Assembly: GCA_027475525.1 (NCBI GenBank)
Contig: JAMWFC010000090.1
Coordinates: 868,001-932,000, forward strand
DNA length: 64,000 bases
Origin: Macrolepiota albuminosa
Taxonomy: Eukaryota; Basidiomycota; Agaricomycetes; Agaricales; Agaricaceae
Direction: 5' to 3'
This document shows positions 22,601 through 34,982 of this stretch, in pieces. Position 1 is the first letter of the stretch; every line of letters starts with the position of its first letter. The notes under the pieces were generated by a model. That model saw only the letters and a list, made by a program, of their open reading frames with translations. It was not told the origin of the DNA and ran no database searches. A program made the translations under genes and the position numbers.

Positions 22601-23278
22601 ATGAAATCGCCTGGTCAGATGAAGCTCTGAGAGCCTGCCATGAGTTGAGGGGATAAATCTCAAGGACAGATCGACATAGTAACAAAGGACCTCTGTGAAG
22701 GCTAGTAGCCTGAAGATTCAGCCTCGCCTGAATTTGGAAGGTTTTGATTCAAGTTATTAAACTTGGGCACGACAGCTGGTGAGGACTGGAGTCGAAAATA
22801 CTCATGAAGGTCAAAAAAAGAATCTCAAGTTTGGGTTGACAAAGGGATATGACCCGGATCTTTAAATCAGTTATCGTTTGTTCAAGTTTCTAAATCCTAT
22901 CATTGATTACATTCAGATTTCAATGTCGCTGTTATTGTTCGATAACATACGCAGGTGTTCAACATGGATCGTGATTAGATGGAGGATATTGACGGTGGTC
23001 CCCAAGTTCTGGTATGGTTGATTTAAAATTTGTTGAAGTTTTCATGCACTGCCACCGCCATACTTTTCCACTGACCACCACAATGGCGAAACGCTGAAGC
23101 TTTCGATGAATATGAAGTCCATGGAGCCCCTTCAAGTCCTCTGTGAATATCCGTATTCATATTCGCTTATCATTGTATTACCTCGACTGGCTTGCTTTTT
23201 CTATCTGTATCCATAGTTCAAACTCTTGTATACGCTATACCCCTTTTCGCCAGAAACTCTTTATCGGTTTCAGAAGCC
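19602..23278. other. 3.7 kb without a recognised gene; possible small minus-strand gene
   Basis: Nothing is recognisable. The best leads are minus-strand frames at 22367-22110 (aromatic-rich, with GLYGAEHISSGPL), 22069-21866 and 21475-21227 (with IVYFVPQSPPKKVLLD). They could be exons of one short lineage-specific gene, but I could not find a convincing set of splice sites. The last few hundred bases are presumably the promoter of the arrestin-like gene. Confidence 0.35.
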
Positions 23279-26200
23279 ATGTTGCCCTCGGCGCAGACTC
23301 GGCCAGAGCCGATGAACTCTTCGCCTATTCATCCGAAAGTCAAGGTCTCGATGACACTTGCCCACTCGGTCTATGTCGCGGGAAAATTTGTTACAGGGAA
23401 AATGGAAGTGGAGTGTCGAGCTGATAAAGGCCTTGGGATCAGTATAATCATGGTGGAACTTTTTGCGGTGCAGGGTGAGTGTTCTAACTATTCAAATGGC
23501 AAATCTCCTAAGCAGAACGACACAGAGTTAGCGTCTCGAGACCATTCTGCTACTTCGACATTCCTGCACAGTCGACGTCTATTTCAAGGACCAGATCTAC
23601 CACCTTCAAATGCTGTACAAGCTCATTCATTGCCCGAGGACCCGCTTTATCCTCCACACTATCATCAGGCTCTTCGTGGTATCTCAAAGTTTCTCTTTCG
23701 CATTCCGCTACCTTCGTCTGCCCCTTCATCAATCAATTTTGGTTCTGACCTCGCAAGAGTTCGATATGAGCTCCGCGCGACTGTCGGGGTGGTATGGAAG
23801 GGCGAAAAGACTCTTGTAGTTTGCAACCGAGAGATCGATGTTGTTGAGAGTTGCGAGGAAGGTCATATTTGGCCAATGCCAGAAGGAGTTGTTGTCGGTG
23901 AATTTGGAAAGATTTGGGTTCAGGGCACCGTTGTGGGTGGTATGGTTATAGCCGGTGAAAGTGCATGCTTGGAACTCCAGGTGAAGAACCACTCTAACAA
24001 GAGGGTATATGACTTCTTCATTAATTGGTACCATTTATTAACCCGGAGCTCTGCAGAATACTGGACTGACACTATCATTGACCCGTTCGCTTGTACTGCC
24101 GGGGTCAATACCCGGCGAAACCTCGCTTCTTCAGGTGTCTGATAACCTTTGCACTGTGTCATTCCGTGGTCCCGATTACATCATTACACCTGGTGCTGAA
24201 GGAGTCGCAAGCCTCGTTTTCGATGTGCCCAACCATGCACGAGGGGTCCGACCTGGGCCTTATGAAGGGGGTGACAACTACCGCTTGTCTGAGTCGATAT
24301 TTGAGGTCCGGTGCATCCTTGGTATCACCATCAATATGGAACATGGAACGTAAGTTGTTCGCCGAGCTATCTCCGCACAATCTAACGGGCCTGTAGCAAA
24401 GACATTCATCTCGATATCCCCGTAACAATAGTTCATCCGGATGCAGTTCCGGAACCTGCAGAATTTAACGGATACCCTTACCCAGAACCTGTACCTTTAC
24501 CTCAACATTTGCAGAACCCGTACCCGCACTCTGGGTTCCCAACTATACCTGCAGCATATATCGACTCGGTCCAGAATCAAGCCTGGCTCCCTCCATCTCC
24601 ATCTCACACCCCTCACATTAATGATATTAATCATTTCTCTTCGCCAACCGATGGTGCAGAACCGCAGTATTCATTGCCTCAGTCTCCGCACGTCGATATA
24701 CCATACGTTCAAACACGTCCCTTGAGCGCTGAGCCAACAGCGCAGTTCTTTGTGTCTTACGCAGCTGGGTCAGGCCCGGGACTCGACTCTTCTTTGACAT
24801 CCCAGTCTCTGCCCAACCCTTTCGAGGATATCGAATCCGAAGAAGGCAAAGGCGAACGAGCAACGAGGGTCACACAACACCTCCGAATGTCCTCACGTTA
24901 CCGGTCCGTTTCTCCTCAGTCACATCGATTTCCGCTCCCAATTCCCCCTACTGGAGTGAAGCAGTTCCCTCCGTCATGGGCAGAACAGTCGGATCCAGAT
25001 CACCTTCAAAGTCCACCTTCTGCACCCCTATTACTTCCGGCTGAATCCCCTCCTACAGAGTCGTTCATCCATGCTTCTCCTCCGTTCCTTTGTCCTAAAA
25101 GGTCATTCAGTAAGTCTTCGCTCACAAGGGACCGTGTTGAAGAGCTTGAGCGCATGGCCGAGGAGGTGGGATCGACCACTGCCGCTCTTTCTCCCGATTC
25201 TCCACAGACTACGTTCGAGGCCTACGATTTCGAAGCAGTCCCCGCCCTTTCCTTTCTTCAACCCGCTGAAGGCATCCCAGTGACAGAATTCGATATGAAT
25301 AAGACGCCTCTGGTACCCCCACCAGTCACCAAGAAAGCAAAGAATGCGAAAGACAAGAGGAAGTTGAACGGTCGGACTCGGATCGATGAGTTCTTTGCAA
25401 ACGCGTCCCCTATACCGACTGAGCTTAAGGCGCCCAAGACTCCCATGGCAGCAGTGACACCAGTTAAGCTACCTTCGAAACCCAAGTGTGCTGAGTCGAA
25501 GGCGCAACTGCATCCGAATGGGCAGGCAGAAAGTGGTCTTGATGCTCTAGAGAAGCGGCTGCTTGCGGAAGGAGGGACGCGGAAGACGGAACTAGCAAAT
25601 GACCAACGGTCTGCGTGGAACATCGTCGGCGCGAAGCCAATTGATATTCCAAGCAAGGACTTTGTCCGTGATGACCCGATGAACGATTCTGCTATCTCGA
25701 GTTTGACACTTGCTGGGGAAAGGATGGGATTTGACCGTGAGGAGGTGGAATTGAATGGGGTTTTGGATGATGCAGGACACGACTCGGACGAGAAGACTCA
25801 TAGGGCGGGGAAGTCGACTGCTTCTACGGGTTCGAGAAAAGGTTCGAAGGATAAGGGGGAGAAATGGAAGAAAAAAGGGAAGAAGGATAAGGATAAGGAC
25901 AGAACGCAGGATCGAGCTCAGGATGGAGAAAGTCGTGGGAGGAAGAAGAAGACTGCTGCTGCCGCGAAAGGGAGGGTGGCGGCATGGTTAGGAGCTATCG
26001 ACCCAGACGTTCCACCTGTGGAAGACGTACTCCCGCCCAGTCCAGCTGTCTCAAGGAACTTGCCCTCATCAATGGAGAGCAAAGATGTTCTGCTTCCTGT
26101 TGTTGATAACGACATTGCTTCCCTGCCGAGCAAACCACTCAATGACGTTGAATCAAAGGATCTCCCAAGCGATGCTGCCTCAGCGTCTATTCCCCATTCA

Positions 26201-27205
26201 TCCGGGTTTGTGCCTATCGGGACGTTTAAATCAGGGACACCACCACGACCTTTCAAATTTCCTACAAAATATGCGACCGAAGTGCGAAAGGCTCGACGTG
26301 TTGCTGAGGTCTGTTCAGTGTCAAATTCTGCGTCTACCGTCGCAGCGCCTCTCGACAACAAAGAAAGTCAATCGCCCATGCGCACGGATGCTCCGCTTCC
26401 CTTTGCGTCATTGATTCCTGCTCCACAAATAGCACCATCTCATAAGGCAAAGCCCCCTTCAATAGCCGAGGCTATTGACATGCTCGAAGCTAAACATTAC
26501 AGCACCGACACTGGTAAAATACCTAACGCAAACATTGAATTATCAAATTCGAACAGAATCATGCAACCATCATATCCAGTAGCCCTTCCCACCCCTCAAG
26601 ACGATCCAGAGGCTAAGTATAATGTGCGATCTGCGCGCAGAGGACACAGGGACAGAGTAACAGCTATCACTTCCTCTTGGGCAACCGGAACAGTTGATTC
26701 TAGTATCGAACCAACCACCGACCTAGCCCCACTCAAGCCCTTGCGGAATTGTGCTCCAGATTGTGTAGCAAAAGGCAAATCGGCAAAGGTCAGCTCCACC
26801 GGTTCTTCCTTTGTAACGCCGAACCTTCCGGAACAATCATCTATTAAGTCTCTTCTGGCTGCCACTGCACCGATCATCCTCCCACCAAACCTAGAACCGG
26901 TCGATTTTGCAAGCAAGCGCCCGCGGTCTATCATAAAGTCGACCTCTGTGCCTGCTATTATTTCATCCTCCCATGCAACGCCTACGCTTTCTTCCACAGC
27001 CTCCCTCGCACATCTGACATCTTCTAAGCCTCAAGCTCCTACACGAGAGCTGCCGTCGCCAGACTCCAGTCGACAGGTTCTCGGGCAGACCGCCGCAAAA
27101 ATTGCTATGTCATCTTCTAAACCTGGACCTACAGGAGGGGACCTGGCGTTTGGACAGGCTAGGCTTCGTGATCTGATCAAGAAATACCAGGGACATGCCG
27201 TTTGA
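23279..27205 (+). CDS. Arrestin-like protein with a long disordered tail, about 1258 aa
   Basis: Exons 23279-23474, 23526-24004, 24057-24349 and 24397-27205 join to 3777 nt. Residues about 15-360 form the two arrestin-like sheets: an N-terminal half with VKVSMTLAHSVYVAGKFVTG and VELFAVQE/LASRDHS across intron 1, and a C-terminal half with CLELQVKNHSNKR/NTGLTLSLTR across intron 2, then LPGSIPGE and TIVHPDA. Residues 370-1258 are low-complexity, Ser/Pro/Lys-rich and probably disordered, with a Lys-rich block around 25850-25970 and a conserved-looking end at RLRDLIKKYQG. In fungi alpha-arrestins are adaptors that bring Rsp5-type ubiquitin ligases to plasma-membrane transporters. I saw no clear PPxY motif, so that role is only inferred. 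An upstream in-frame ATG at 23192 is possible but adds a poor N-terminus. Confidence 0.85.
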
Positions 27206-27534
27206 ATTAGCAGCTCACATAGCATCATGATTTACGATCCCTTCATTCCTCCGTTTACTATGGCTCAATTTAATTCTCGTACGTTTCCTCGATTTTTGGA
27301 CTTAACGTCTTCATCATGAACGAACTTACGATTTATCATTATTTTCTTTGTTGTTGGACTTCGTTTCGACATGAGCTATAAATACATGCATTTGCTCTGT
27401 GTAACACGAATACTCCTATAACCAGTCAATCTCATGACTTTCATTGAAATTTGACCATGAGAAAGTTGGCTCCATAGCTACAATATGGTGTTGGCAGCCA
27501 GCTGCAAATAGCTTTATTGATTACAGCAGTTTCA

Positions 27535-27676
27535 TACAGCTGTTTTCATAACGATAGACCCCTTCGACTTTGGCTCCTTGTTTCGTTGTGCTGATATTAG
27601 CTTCTGCCGGGCTTGCCGGGATACAACCACACAGTGGCCAAAGTTGAAGGGGTCTATCGTTATGAAAACAGCTGTA
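27535..27676. mobile_element. 142-bp MITE-like inverted repeat, 40-bp arms
   Basis: Left arm 27535-27574 and right arm 27637-27676 are inverted copies, starting TACAGCTGTTTTCATAACGA, with one mismatch in 40. The outermost TA on each side could be a TA target duplication, as in Tc1/mariner-type MITEs. The 62-bp loop contains one copy of a GCTGA...GCTTGCCGGG word that recurs just outside at 27717-27750. Confidence 0.75.
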
Positions 27677-27716
27677 ACGTTAGTTGTCTTGACTTTGACG
27701 TGTTTAGTTGTTCGGC

Positions 27717-27750
27717 GCTGACATTTGCTGCCGCGCTTGCCGGGTTCCAT
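27717..27750. repeat. Second copy of the GCTGA...GCTTGCCGGG word
   Basis: 'gctgacatttgctgccgc' then 'gcttgccggg' here parallels 27590-27627 inside the MITE loop ('gctgatattagcttctgccg' then 'ggcttgccggg'). The two are diverged direct repeats about 127 bp apart. Confidence 0.5.
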
Positions 27751-27940
27751 AATTGTTCATGATGGAAGACAGTGACGACACTGTTGACTCCTGAGACGCC
27801 TTTTGTCGGTAGAATGAAGAAAAAAAACTGGTCTTGAGGCTTGGGGGCAGGGACTAAACAACTAAACACGAAGCCAAAGAGATAATACGTGCTGTAATCG
27901 ACAACCTTCACTTGCACTGGAAGGAGTTGGTAGCTCGGAT

Positions 27941-27968
27941 TTGTTGTTGTTGTTGTTGTTGTTGTTGT
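27941..27968. repeat. (TTG)9 microsatellite
   Basis: Nine TTG triplets in an otherwise anonymous intergenic stretch. The open frame spanning it has no other support. Confidence 0.9.
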
Positions 27969-28826
27969 ATCGCCCTTTTCAAGTATTATTTCGAGGTCGG
28001 TATAAATGGGACCTGTGTGTCTCTACCCCACAGTGATGCCAAAGAGAGACTAATTTACCCGCAAGGTCCTGAAGTCTCCAAAGATGGATCAATGTTGTTC
28101 CCTGGCCTCGGTGGTTATCTGTATGAGCCTAGGACCAGCATGCTTGATGATTTAACCCGTCAGACCCATCAGGAAAGGGTGTTGACGAGTGTCTCAGGAG
28201 TCTATAAGTTTTGCCTTCTACACATGCTGACTACCGTGGCAAACCAACGTGCTCAACGTGCTGAAGCTACATAGCAGTACTTACTTGATATCCAATATGG
28301 AAAATGGAAATGAAAAGGTGGCAGTGAATGGTTTCTCCTTGTATTCCTCCCCAGGTTCTACTAGAAGACGATTCTGCAGAGCCCTACCTATAATTCAAGT
28401 TAATATCCCCAAGTTTGGATTATCTCTCAAACGAGACCAAAAAAGAAAGTAACAGAACTCGAGTTTGCAAGGATGATCAAGATTCCATTCTGACCTCGTC
28501 TCGTGAGCATTGCGGAGTCCCACAAGACTGTCACGTTTCAATTCAAAATGACCCCTGTCCATGGTGTGCATTCTTACAAAACTGGAAAGAATCATGTGTT
28601 CAATACATTCCGAGTCAAATTAGAGCACATTCGCAACGGGCTCCACCACCGAATGAACAAAGATTTATCCACAGACGGAAATGTGGTTGATCCTAACATG
28701 GAAAGCGTTACACGGCAGTTGCCGCGATGTGTTCATGAAGGGAAATCAATCAAATGCCATGACAAGAACTGACATCCCGACAATGGCAATATCTTCAGAT
28801 GTAGACAGATATTGATGCATTCTTCA

Positions 28827-29229
28827 GTATAATAACACATGTATCAAATGCATTGTTCTTTGTAAATTCTATGTTATAAAACTAGCACTAAAGAATGTAT
28901 TACTGATGCATTAAATGCAAAAATACACAACTATGGATCCTTGGTTTCAATAATCATCAGCAGAGGTTATAAATATAGTTAATAAAGCAAAATATGTGGC
29001 CAGACTGCAATACAGAGTCATTAGTTAGGTTTTGGTTTGGGTTTAGACCAGGATAGCCAGTTTATATTGTTGTTGTCTTAATCCATTCTCTAGTCTCGCC
29101 TGGCTCTGAGTTCTACTTGGTATTTTCTTGAAATTTTGTCCATCAAGTAATGCACTGATGTATTACAATCTGAGTTGCAATACATTCACTACAGAAGATA
29201 ATGCATATTGACACATGTGTTATTACAAT
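28827..29229. mobile_element. Possible foldback/MITE element with diverged inverted arms
   Basis: 28827-28861 ('taataacacatgtatcaaat') is matched in inverted orientation by 29192-29229 ('attgacacatgtgttattac'), with several mismatches. The interior is AT-rich and non-coding. Boundaries and target duplication are not clear. Confidence 0.4.
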
Positions 29230-30704
29230 AAGCAATGTACCAAAATAACATTCATTGGCTGGATTGACAACCAATCACTGTAGTCTCTTGCTTTCTGCTG
29301 CATTGGTTCTCTCTACCTCTGCCTGATATATCCACTGGTGGACTCCTTTTTTTTTTGTACAGAGCAAATACTGCATGTGGATCATGATAGACCATTGTAG
29401 CCACCTGAAGTGGAGTAAGCAAGGAAATAGGTGTTGGTGCAGACCAGTATGATTCTCAGACAACTGTGACCTTCATGGAAGTCAAGGTCAGTCATAACAC
29501 ATTATGGTACCATATGAAAAAAGAGGCCTTCATACTGAGAAAAAAATAACAGAAGTAGAGATGAAAATGTATTATCTTAAATTAGAGTAGTTGTTTCTGA
29601 CTCACACACATTGCACTACAGCTAAGTAACTTCATCGTAAGAAGAAAGACCACACAAATTGAATGAATACAGCATTTATCTAGAATCAAGAATTCAGCAT
29701 GTTTACCATTTGTTTCCGAGATATTTTTAAACTTGCTTCGAGAACAGCATATATTTATTGAGTTAGTCACAAGTGACATACCCAGGGCCCCATGGATCAT
29801 CACCTGCTCTTTATGACCGCTGCTGAGCCAGAACACTTCGGCAACCGCAGCTATCTCGTTTGGGACAGGTCTGGTCGCGTACAAGCTCATCATTCCTCAA
29901 TATATGAACCTTATTTTTCCTCAGTCACGTACACGAGCAATTCAATCTCAGGTCTTCTCAGGCGACTACGCACCGCTCCTGCCTGTGTGATACCAGTTGA
30001 TGCGCGCTTCTTATTCGGACATCGTGCTAGACAGTGAGAGATGTCCTATGGGTTTATTTTTTTTTTTACTGATTATGTAATTTATTATCAAGTTTATGGG
30101 GTTACAAATAGAATCATGTTCAAGACGTCTGGTTCGTTATTGAACGTGTACGAAATCTGCTGCCGGCCTTCTACAACTGATTCGACCCTGGAGGGCAACA
30201 CTAACGTGTCGGAATGGAAGGCACATTTCTTGCCATCGAAGGAGGTTGCCGGATGCTCTTCAAAAAAATCCAATATATTCAAGTATGTTCAAGTGAAGGT
30301 GCCTGGCCCTCAGTCGATCGATCAGTTCATTCTCATTTTGAAACTCTCTTCTTTCAACAGCGTGAGTAAGTACTGAGGCCTGAGGAAATGGAGTACGACT
30401 TTTTCTGCTGATGATCATTCCTTTCTCTGGACCGGGGTACTTTCCTGTTCCTGAATTCGTCGGCTGGAAAGTACCTAACGCATTTGAGCACAAGTGGGTC
30501 GCCACCTTATGTTCAAATACGGCTATCTTTGCCGCCGGAACTCATCCATGCCTTTTGAACTCGATCACAGGCTTCAAGTCTCCATTGGCACTGCCCCTTT
30601 AATATTAGTTCATCAGATGTGCTAATTCAATTGCCTTATAAGCACCTAGTCTGCTTGTTATAAATGACCCTGATCCTGCTCGCTTCCTTCCAGCCCGTGT
30701 ATAC
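29230..30704. other. Unassigned, 5' flank of the ABC transporter
   Basis: Several frames of 60-110 codons (29792-30037 plus, 30041-30376 plus, 30260-30505 minus) show no domain that I recognise. A degraded or lineage-specific gene between 29780 and 30600 is possible. The last 100 bp should hold the ABC transporter promoter. Confidence 0.35.
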
Positions 30705-33433
30705 ATGGCGAACTCTGTCCTCTCTTTTTCGCACCTATGTTATGAAGTCACGGTCAAGGGTGGCGCACCGAGAAAACTACTCGACGATGTTTCCGTCGAA
30801 ATTAGGGCAGGAGAGCTCCTGGCAATCATGGTGAATACACATACCCTCAACCAAATTTCACGATAGAGATCACTACTTTTCAGGGCCCATCCGGTGCAGG
30901 CAAGTTTTACCTCGGTAGGCGCAAATAAGATGTGAAGGCTGACAGATGATGTACTTCAAGGGAAGAGCACGCTCCTTGACGTGATGGCGTTCCGAAAGCA
31001 TGCTACTGGAGAATCCATTGTGAGTCCAGTGTTATCGGAGTCTAGCATGATCTATCTGGTTTATGTCCTCACAACTTACATGAGTAGGTGCGACTGAATA
31101 ATCGTTTGATTGATGCTCAGACTATGCATCATATATCGAACTTTGTCGAGCAAGAAGACGCACTACTTGGTGTCTTGACGGTCCGGGAATCCATAACCTA
31201 CGCGCTCCGGTTGCAGTAAGTCGATTGAGCTTAGTTCCACTTTAATTCTGTGTCTTTTTAACGTTGATTCAGTCTTCCATTATTAAATCGCAAAGAAGTA
31301 TCCGAGCGAGTTAACCGTGTCATTGTGGCGCTCGGCCTTCAATCTTGTGCCGAACAGCAGATCGGGACACCTATTTCAAGGGGAATTTCCGGCGGTACAG
31401 TTCTGTTCGTCTACCTCTGGGCTTTCTGCTTAATGCCATTCTAAAAACTAGGGCAGAAGCGTCGTGTCACGGCTGCTTGTGCCATGGTGACATATCCGTA
31501 AGCTTCGATCACTGATCAAACAACGTCAAAATGATATTCGAATTAGACGTATTCTATTCCTAGACGAAGTTACTTCGGGGGTGAGTTCTTTTCTTTTGTA
31601 CTGCAAAAGTAGACTGATAGAGGTATACAAGCTTGATAGCACTTCGGCAAGAGAGGTGATGTCTGCCATTAGAACATTAGCTATCGCAGAGGGTATAATT
31701 GTCGTCGCGACCATACATCAACCATCGCTCGAAACACTCGCCCAGTTCACTAACCTTTTGCTGCTTTCTGGGGGAAAAACATGCTATTCGGGTCATGTTG
31801 GGAATCTTGAAATATTTTTTGAGCGATGGGGTCGACCGGTTGGAAGATTTGTACGTTGATCTTACCCCTTTGATTTCCTTTGGTGACGATTAAGTCGTCA
31901 TAGCATACTCCGGTTGAACACGCCATGAACTTTTTGAACAACGATTTTATCACAACCGAGTCAAAAGTTGCTGGTGCAGATGACCTCCGCGGATATTATC
32001 TTTCCACTGTAATATCTACAACCCAGTCTGTCAGCTCTGGAGAGGATTATGCTCAAAGCCAGGAACCCGTCAACGCCGAAGACCATGGCAAAGCTGGAGT
32101 CTTTGGAAAGCTTTTTTGGAATACTGCTGTTCTCGCGGAGAGGTCGATGAAAAATTACTCCAGAAACCTTCTAGCCTACGGTGTCCGGGCTGGTATGTAT
32201 GGAGGTATGTTAACGCGAGCTCTAACATTTTCAATGCTCACTGTTTGACAGGCATGGGCCTGATGCTCGCGTAAGTGGGGTCTCATGATTTCCTAGGACT
32301 CATAACGAATTCATCCCAGGACAATATGGATTCGCCTAGGTCACAAGGACTCTACAATTAACGATAGGTTATCTGTACACTTCTATAGTGTAGCATTTTT
32401 GGCATTTGTGAGTCCAAATCTTCTTTTCAGTCGGTATCCTATCACACTGCGTCTTGCGTCTCTAGATGTCTGTTGCTGGGATCCCTAGCTGTAGGCCTAT
32501 GTCCCTTTCCCTTCAGTCATCCAACTGATTGAAGTAGTCCTGGAGGAAAGATCCGTGTATTATAGGGAAAGTAAAAACGGACTGTACAGTGCACTTCCTT
32601 TCGTAATTGCGAATACTTTGGTCAACATCCCTTTTCTTTTTGGATGTACTGTGCTCTTTACCCTCATCTGCTACTGGGCAATTGTACGTTTTACTTATTG
32701 TTTCTCAAGTAATCGTACAGGGCTAAATTGACCTCATTTCAGGGCCTACATTCAGGAGGTGTAGCCTTCTTCCGCTTCCTGGCTTTCCTCTTCTTAGCCA
32801 TCCTCGTTGCTGAAAGCCAAGTCCTTGTGGTCGCCTCAGCCCTTCCAGTCTTCGTGGCCGCTTTGGCAATTTCTGCTTTGTGAGAGTTTATTTACTCGCG
32901 CTGCTGCATATCTATTCATATTCATTAGCATAAATGGATTCTGGATGAGTGTTGGGGGCTATTTGTTCGTATCTCTTTGAACTGTTTTCTCAGCCTGTAT
33001 TGACCTTTTGATAGCATAAAAGCTCGATCACTTCCCAGATTCTGGTACTTTTCATTCCATTTCATGGATTATCAAAAATATGCGTTTGAACTCATTACCA
33101 ATGTAAGTTGGATGTCGACTTTAGACGGTTTTCAACTTATTTCATGTTCAGTCAGACCTTCGCGGATTAGTCTTCCAGTGCCAGAAACAGCCAAACGGCT
33201 CATGTACATGCGCTTATCCTTCTTCGACGCCTGCATCCTGTACGGTGTCTGGAGAAGATGTACTATCTTACCTCGAGATTGGAACAATTTCATACGGAAA
33301 ATGGGCGGCGATCCTGGTATCGATATTCCTTATCTTCCGCATCTTGTAGGTGGCTCTCGTTTCAGTCATAATAGATTACTGATTCTTTGCATAATCAAGT
33401 CTTTATCTGGCACTCAAACTTCGTTCACAATGA
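30705..33433 (+). CDS. ABCG-subfamily half-transporter, 18 exons, 605 aa
   Basis: Exons: 30705-30830, 30884-30899, 30961-31019, 31088-31215, 31273-31394, 31452-31497, 31547-31580, 31632-31850, 31904-32204, 32252-32270, 32320-32407, 32466-32490, 32538-32683, 32743-32879, 32929-32964, 33015-33102, 33152-33345, 33400-33433; sum 1818 nt. The N-terminal ATPase has Walker A GPSGAGKSTLLDV, signature ISGGQKRRV, Walker B ILFLDEVTSGLD and switch His in TIHQPS. The C-terminal half is a six-helix membrane domain, with a small extracellular Cys-rich loop near the end (FQCQKQPNGSCTCAYPSS) and the tail LYLALKLRSQ. ATPase before membrane domain is the WHITE/ABCG order; such half-size proteins work as dimers exporting lipids, sterols or other hydrophobic compounds. 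Substrate cannot be told. Intron 2 is GC-AG and lies inside the Walker A motif. The stop at 33433 needs a last small exon; without it the ORF ends at a TAG at 33346-33348 after RIL. Confidence 0.93.
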
Positions 33434-33800
33434 TCTGCTGATCTGTGTCTATGGTATATCTCGTTAGTGCGTTACTATATTGACATCTACCTATGCCATG
33501 TAAGATATAGCTGTGCTGTATACTAGCAATTGTTATACAATATCATCCATCAATCATTTCCGGATAGAGGTCCTTTTTGACCACTTAGTGTCTGCACAGT
33601 AAAGTAAGGTGCAAAAGCTGAGAATTTACGTTGGCTCGCAGCAAGCCAGTCGTAACTTGCAGTTGAAGCTATGTGCGGAGTGTTTATTATCTCATACTAC
33701 GCAAATATTAGCAAAGACTTTACAAGTACAGGGATCTCTGTAGTCTATGCAGCGAGTATCTACAGGTAAGCTTACTTCAAGAATAGGAAATATACATCTA

Positions 33801-34763
33801 TTAAGACTCGTGCGGCAGTACGTCCAGATGGAACTGTCGCCAGTCGATATTTTGGGCGGGATCCAACCCTGTTTGTTCCTCAACAATGTCCTCAACAATT
33901 TGTCCAGGACCTTGCCAAAAATTGATCATGTCCCGTTCTCCCAGCATCTCCTCCCCAAGTATCCACGAGTTTCGTTTGGGAGGGAAAGCGATATAGGATG
34001 AGCGACGGGACGTAGCTGGAAGGGGCACTGTCTGCACGGAGGTAGGACGTTCACGACGGCGTAAATATGGGAGATGCAAGAAGGATCGATCTGAGGACGA
34101 TCCCCCCGAAAGCGAAAGAAAGGATTCACGTTGCCTCTTTGGCGACCGGTTTGAGGACGCGGGGCTCGAGTCAGTCCAATCAGAGAAAAAGGACTTTGAG
34201 TCGGGAGATGATGCGAAAGGATCGATTGATCGACACATGTTTGAATCTTCGTAACTAAGGTAGTCGATCAGCAAGTGCCCCATGAAAAATTTGACATTGT
34301 CCATCTACCTCTTGAGCGTATATGGGCCACCGGTAGTGATCCAAACCGTGGAATCGAGCAGCTCACATGCATTTTTAGATGGAGAGCTGCTGAAGGATAG
34401 AGTATTATCTGGAATCGCAGAATCTTTGCGGTCAAAAAGCCGGCTTGAAATGCTTCGTGTCGACAAACGTCGCTTGTGACGTTCGCCGGATGGGGTAGAC
34501 AATGAGGTAGAAGTCGTTGGCATTTGAGAAGACGTCGAAGGCGATAAGATCATAGAAGTTGGACGTGAACGGCGTTTCGCAAAGTCAATGAGTTTGCTAT
34601 GACGGCGTGATGATCTGGGCAGGGACATAGGCTGGAAAGAAAGGTCATTCTCGGTGAGAGATGGCGGAGGCATGTTAAAACAACGTGATGATTGAGTCAT
34701 CATAGCACGGAAACCTGAGATAAAGAAATCAGAATATGACCTGCCGCTCTTCGTAGGTAACAT
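33801..34763 (-). CDS. Ser-rich protein of unknown function, 302 aa
   Basis: Exons 34763-34309 and 34254-33801 join to 909 nt across a 54-nt GT-AG intron. The protein is rich in Ser, Arg and Pro, with many possible phosphorylation sites (RSSRRHSK, RSRPTS, SRRSSY). Two motifs look conserved rather than random: VWITTGGPYTLKSYED across the splice, and a C-terminal block with GLDPAQNIDWRQFHLDVLP. No domain is recognised, and there is no signal peptide or membrane segment. It converges on the ABC transporter (368 bp between stops) and diverges from the candidate gene at 34983. Confidence 0.7.
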
Positions 34764-34982
34764 CTGAGGAGTGTCAGGGAGCTAGGCCAATGATCCCTCA
34801 TATGTGGGTAAGCTTTATAAGTGATACATTCCGGGACATAACCCGTTTACCCGGTCACGTTGATCAGTCCGTGGCAAGAAGATGATCACAAGTGGATTTT
34901 CATACACTTGAGGGCTGGGGCAGTAATGGCTAACGCCCAGGGGTAAGATGATAATAGGAGCCGAAATGGGACTGTGTGAGAT

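Noticed and set aside
25918..26361. 147-codon minus-strand ORF and other frames across 24.5-27.2 kb
   Set aside because: Shadows of the long disordered tail of the arrestin-like protein.
27912..28274. 120-codon plus-strand ORF with a poly-Cys run
   Set aside because: The Cys run is the (TTG)n microsatellite read in one frame; nothing else supports it.
33301..33348. TAG at 33346-33348 as the true stop of the ABC transporter
   Set aside because: Splicing at GTAGGT (33346) to CAAG (33399) adds LYLALKLRSQ, which fits the usual ABCG C-terminus better.
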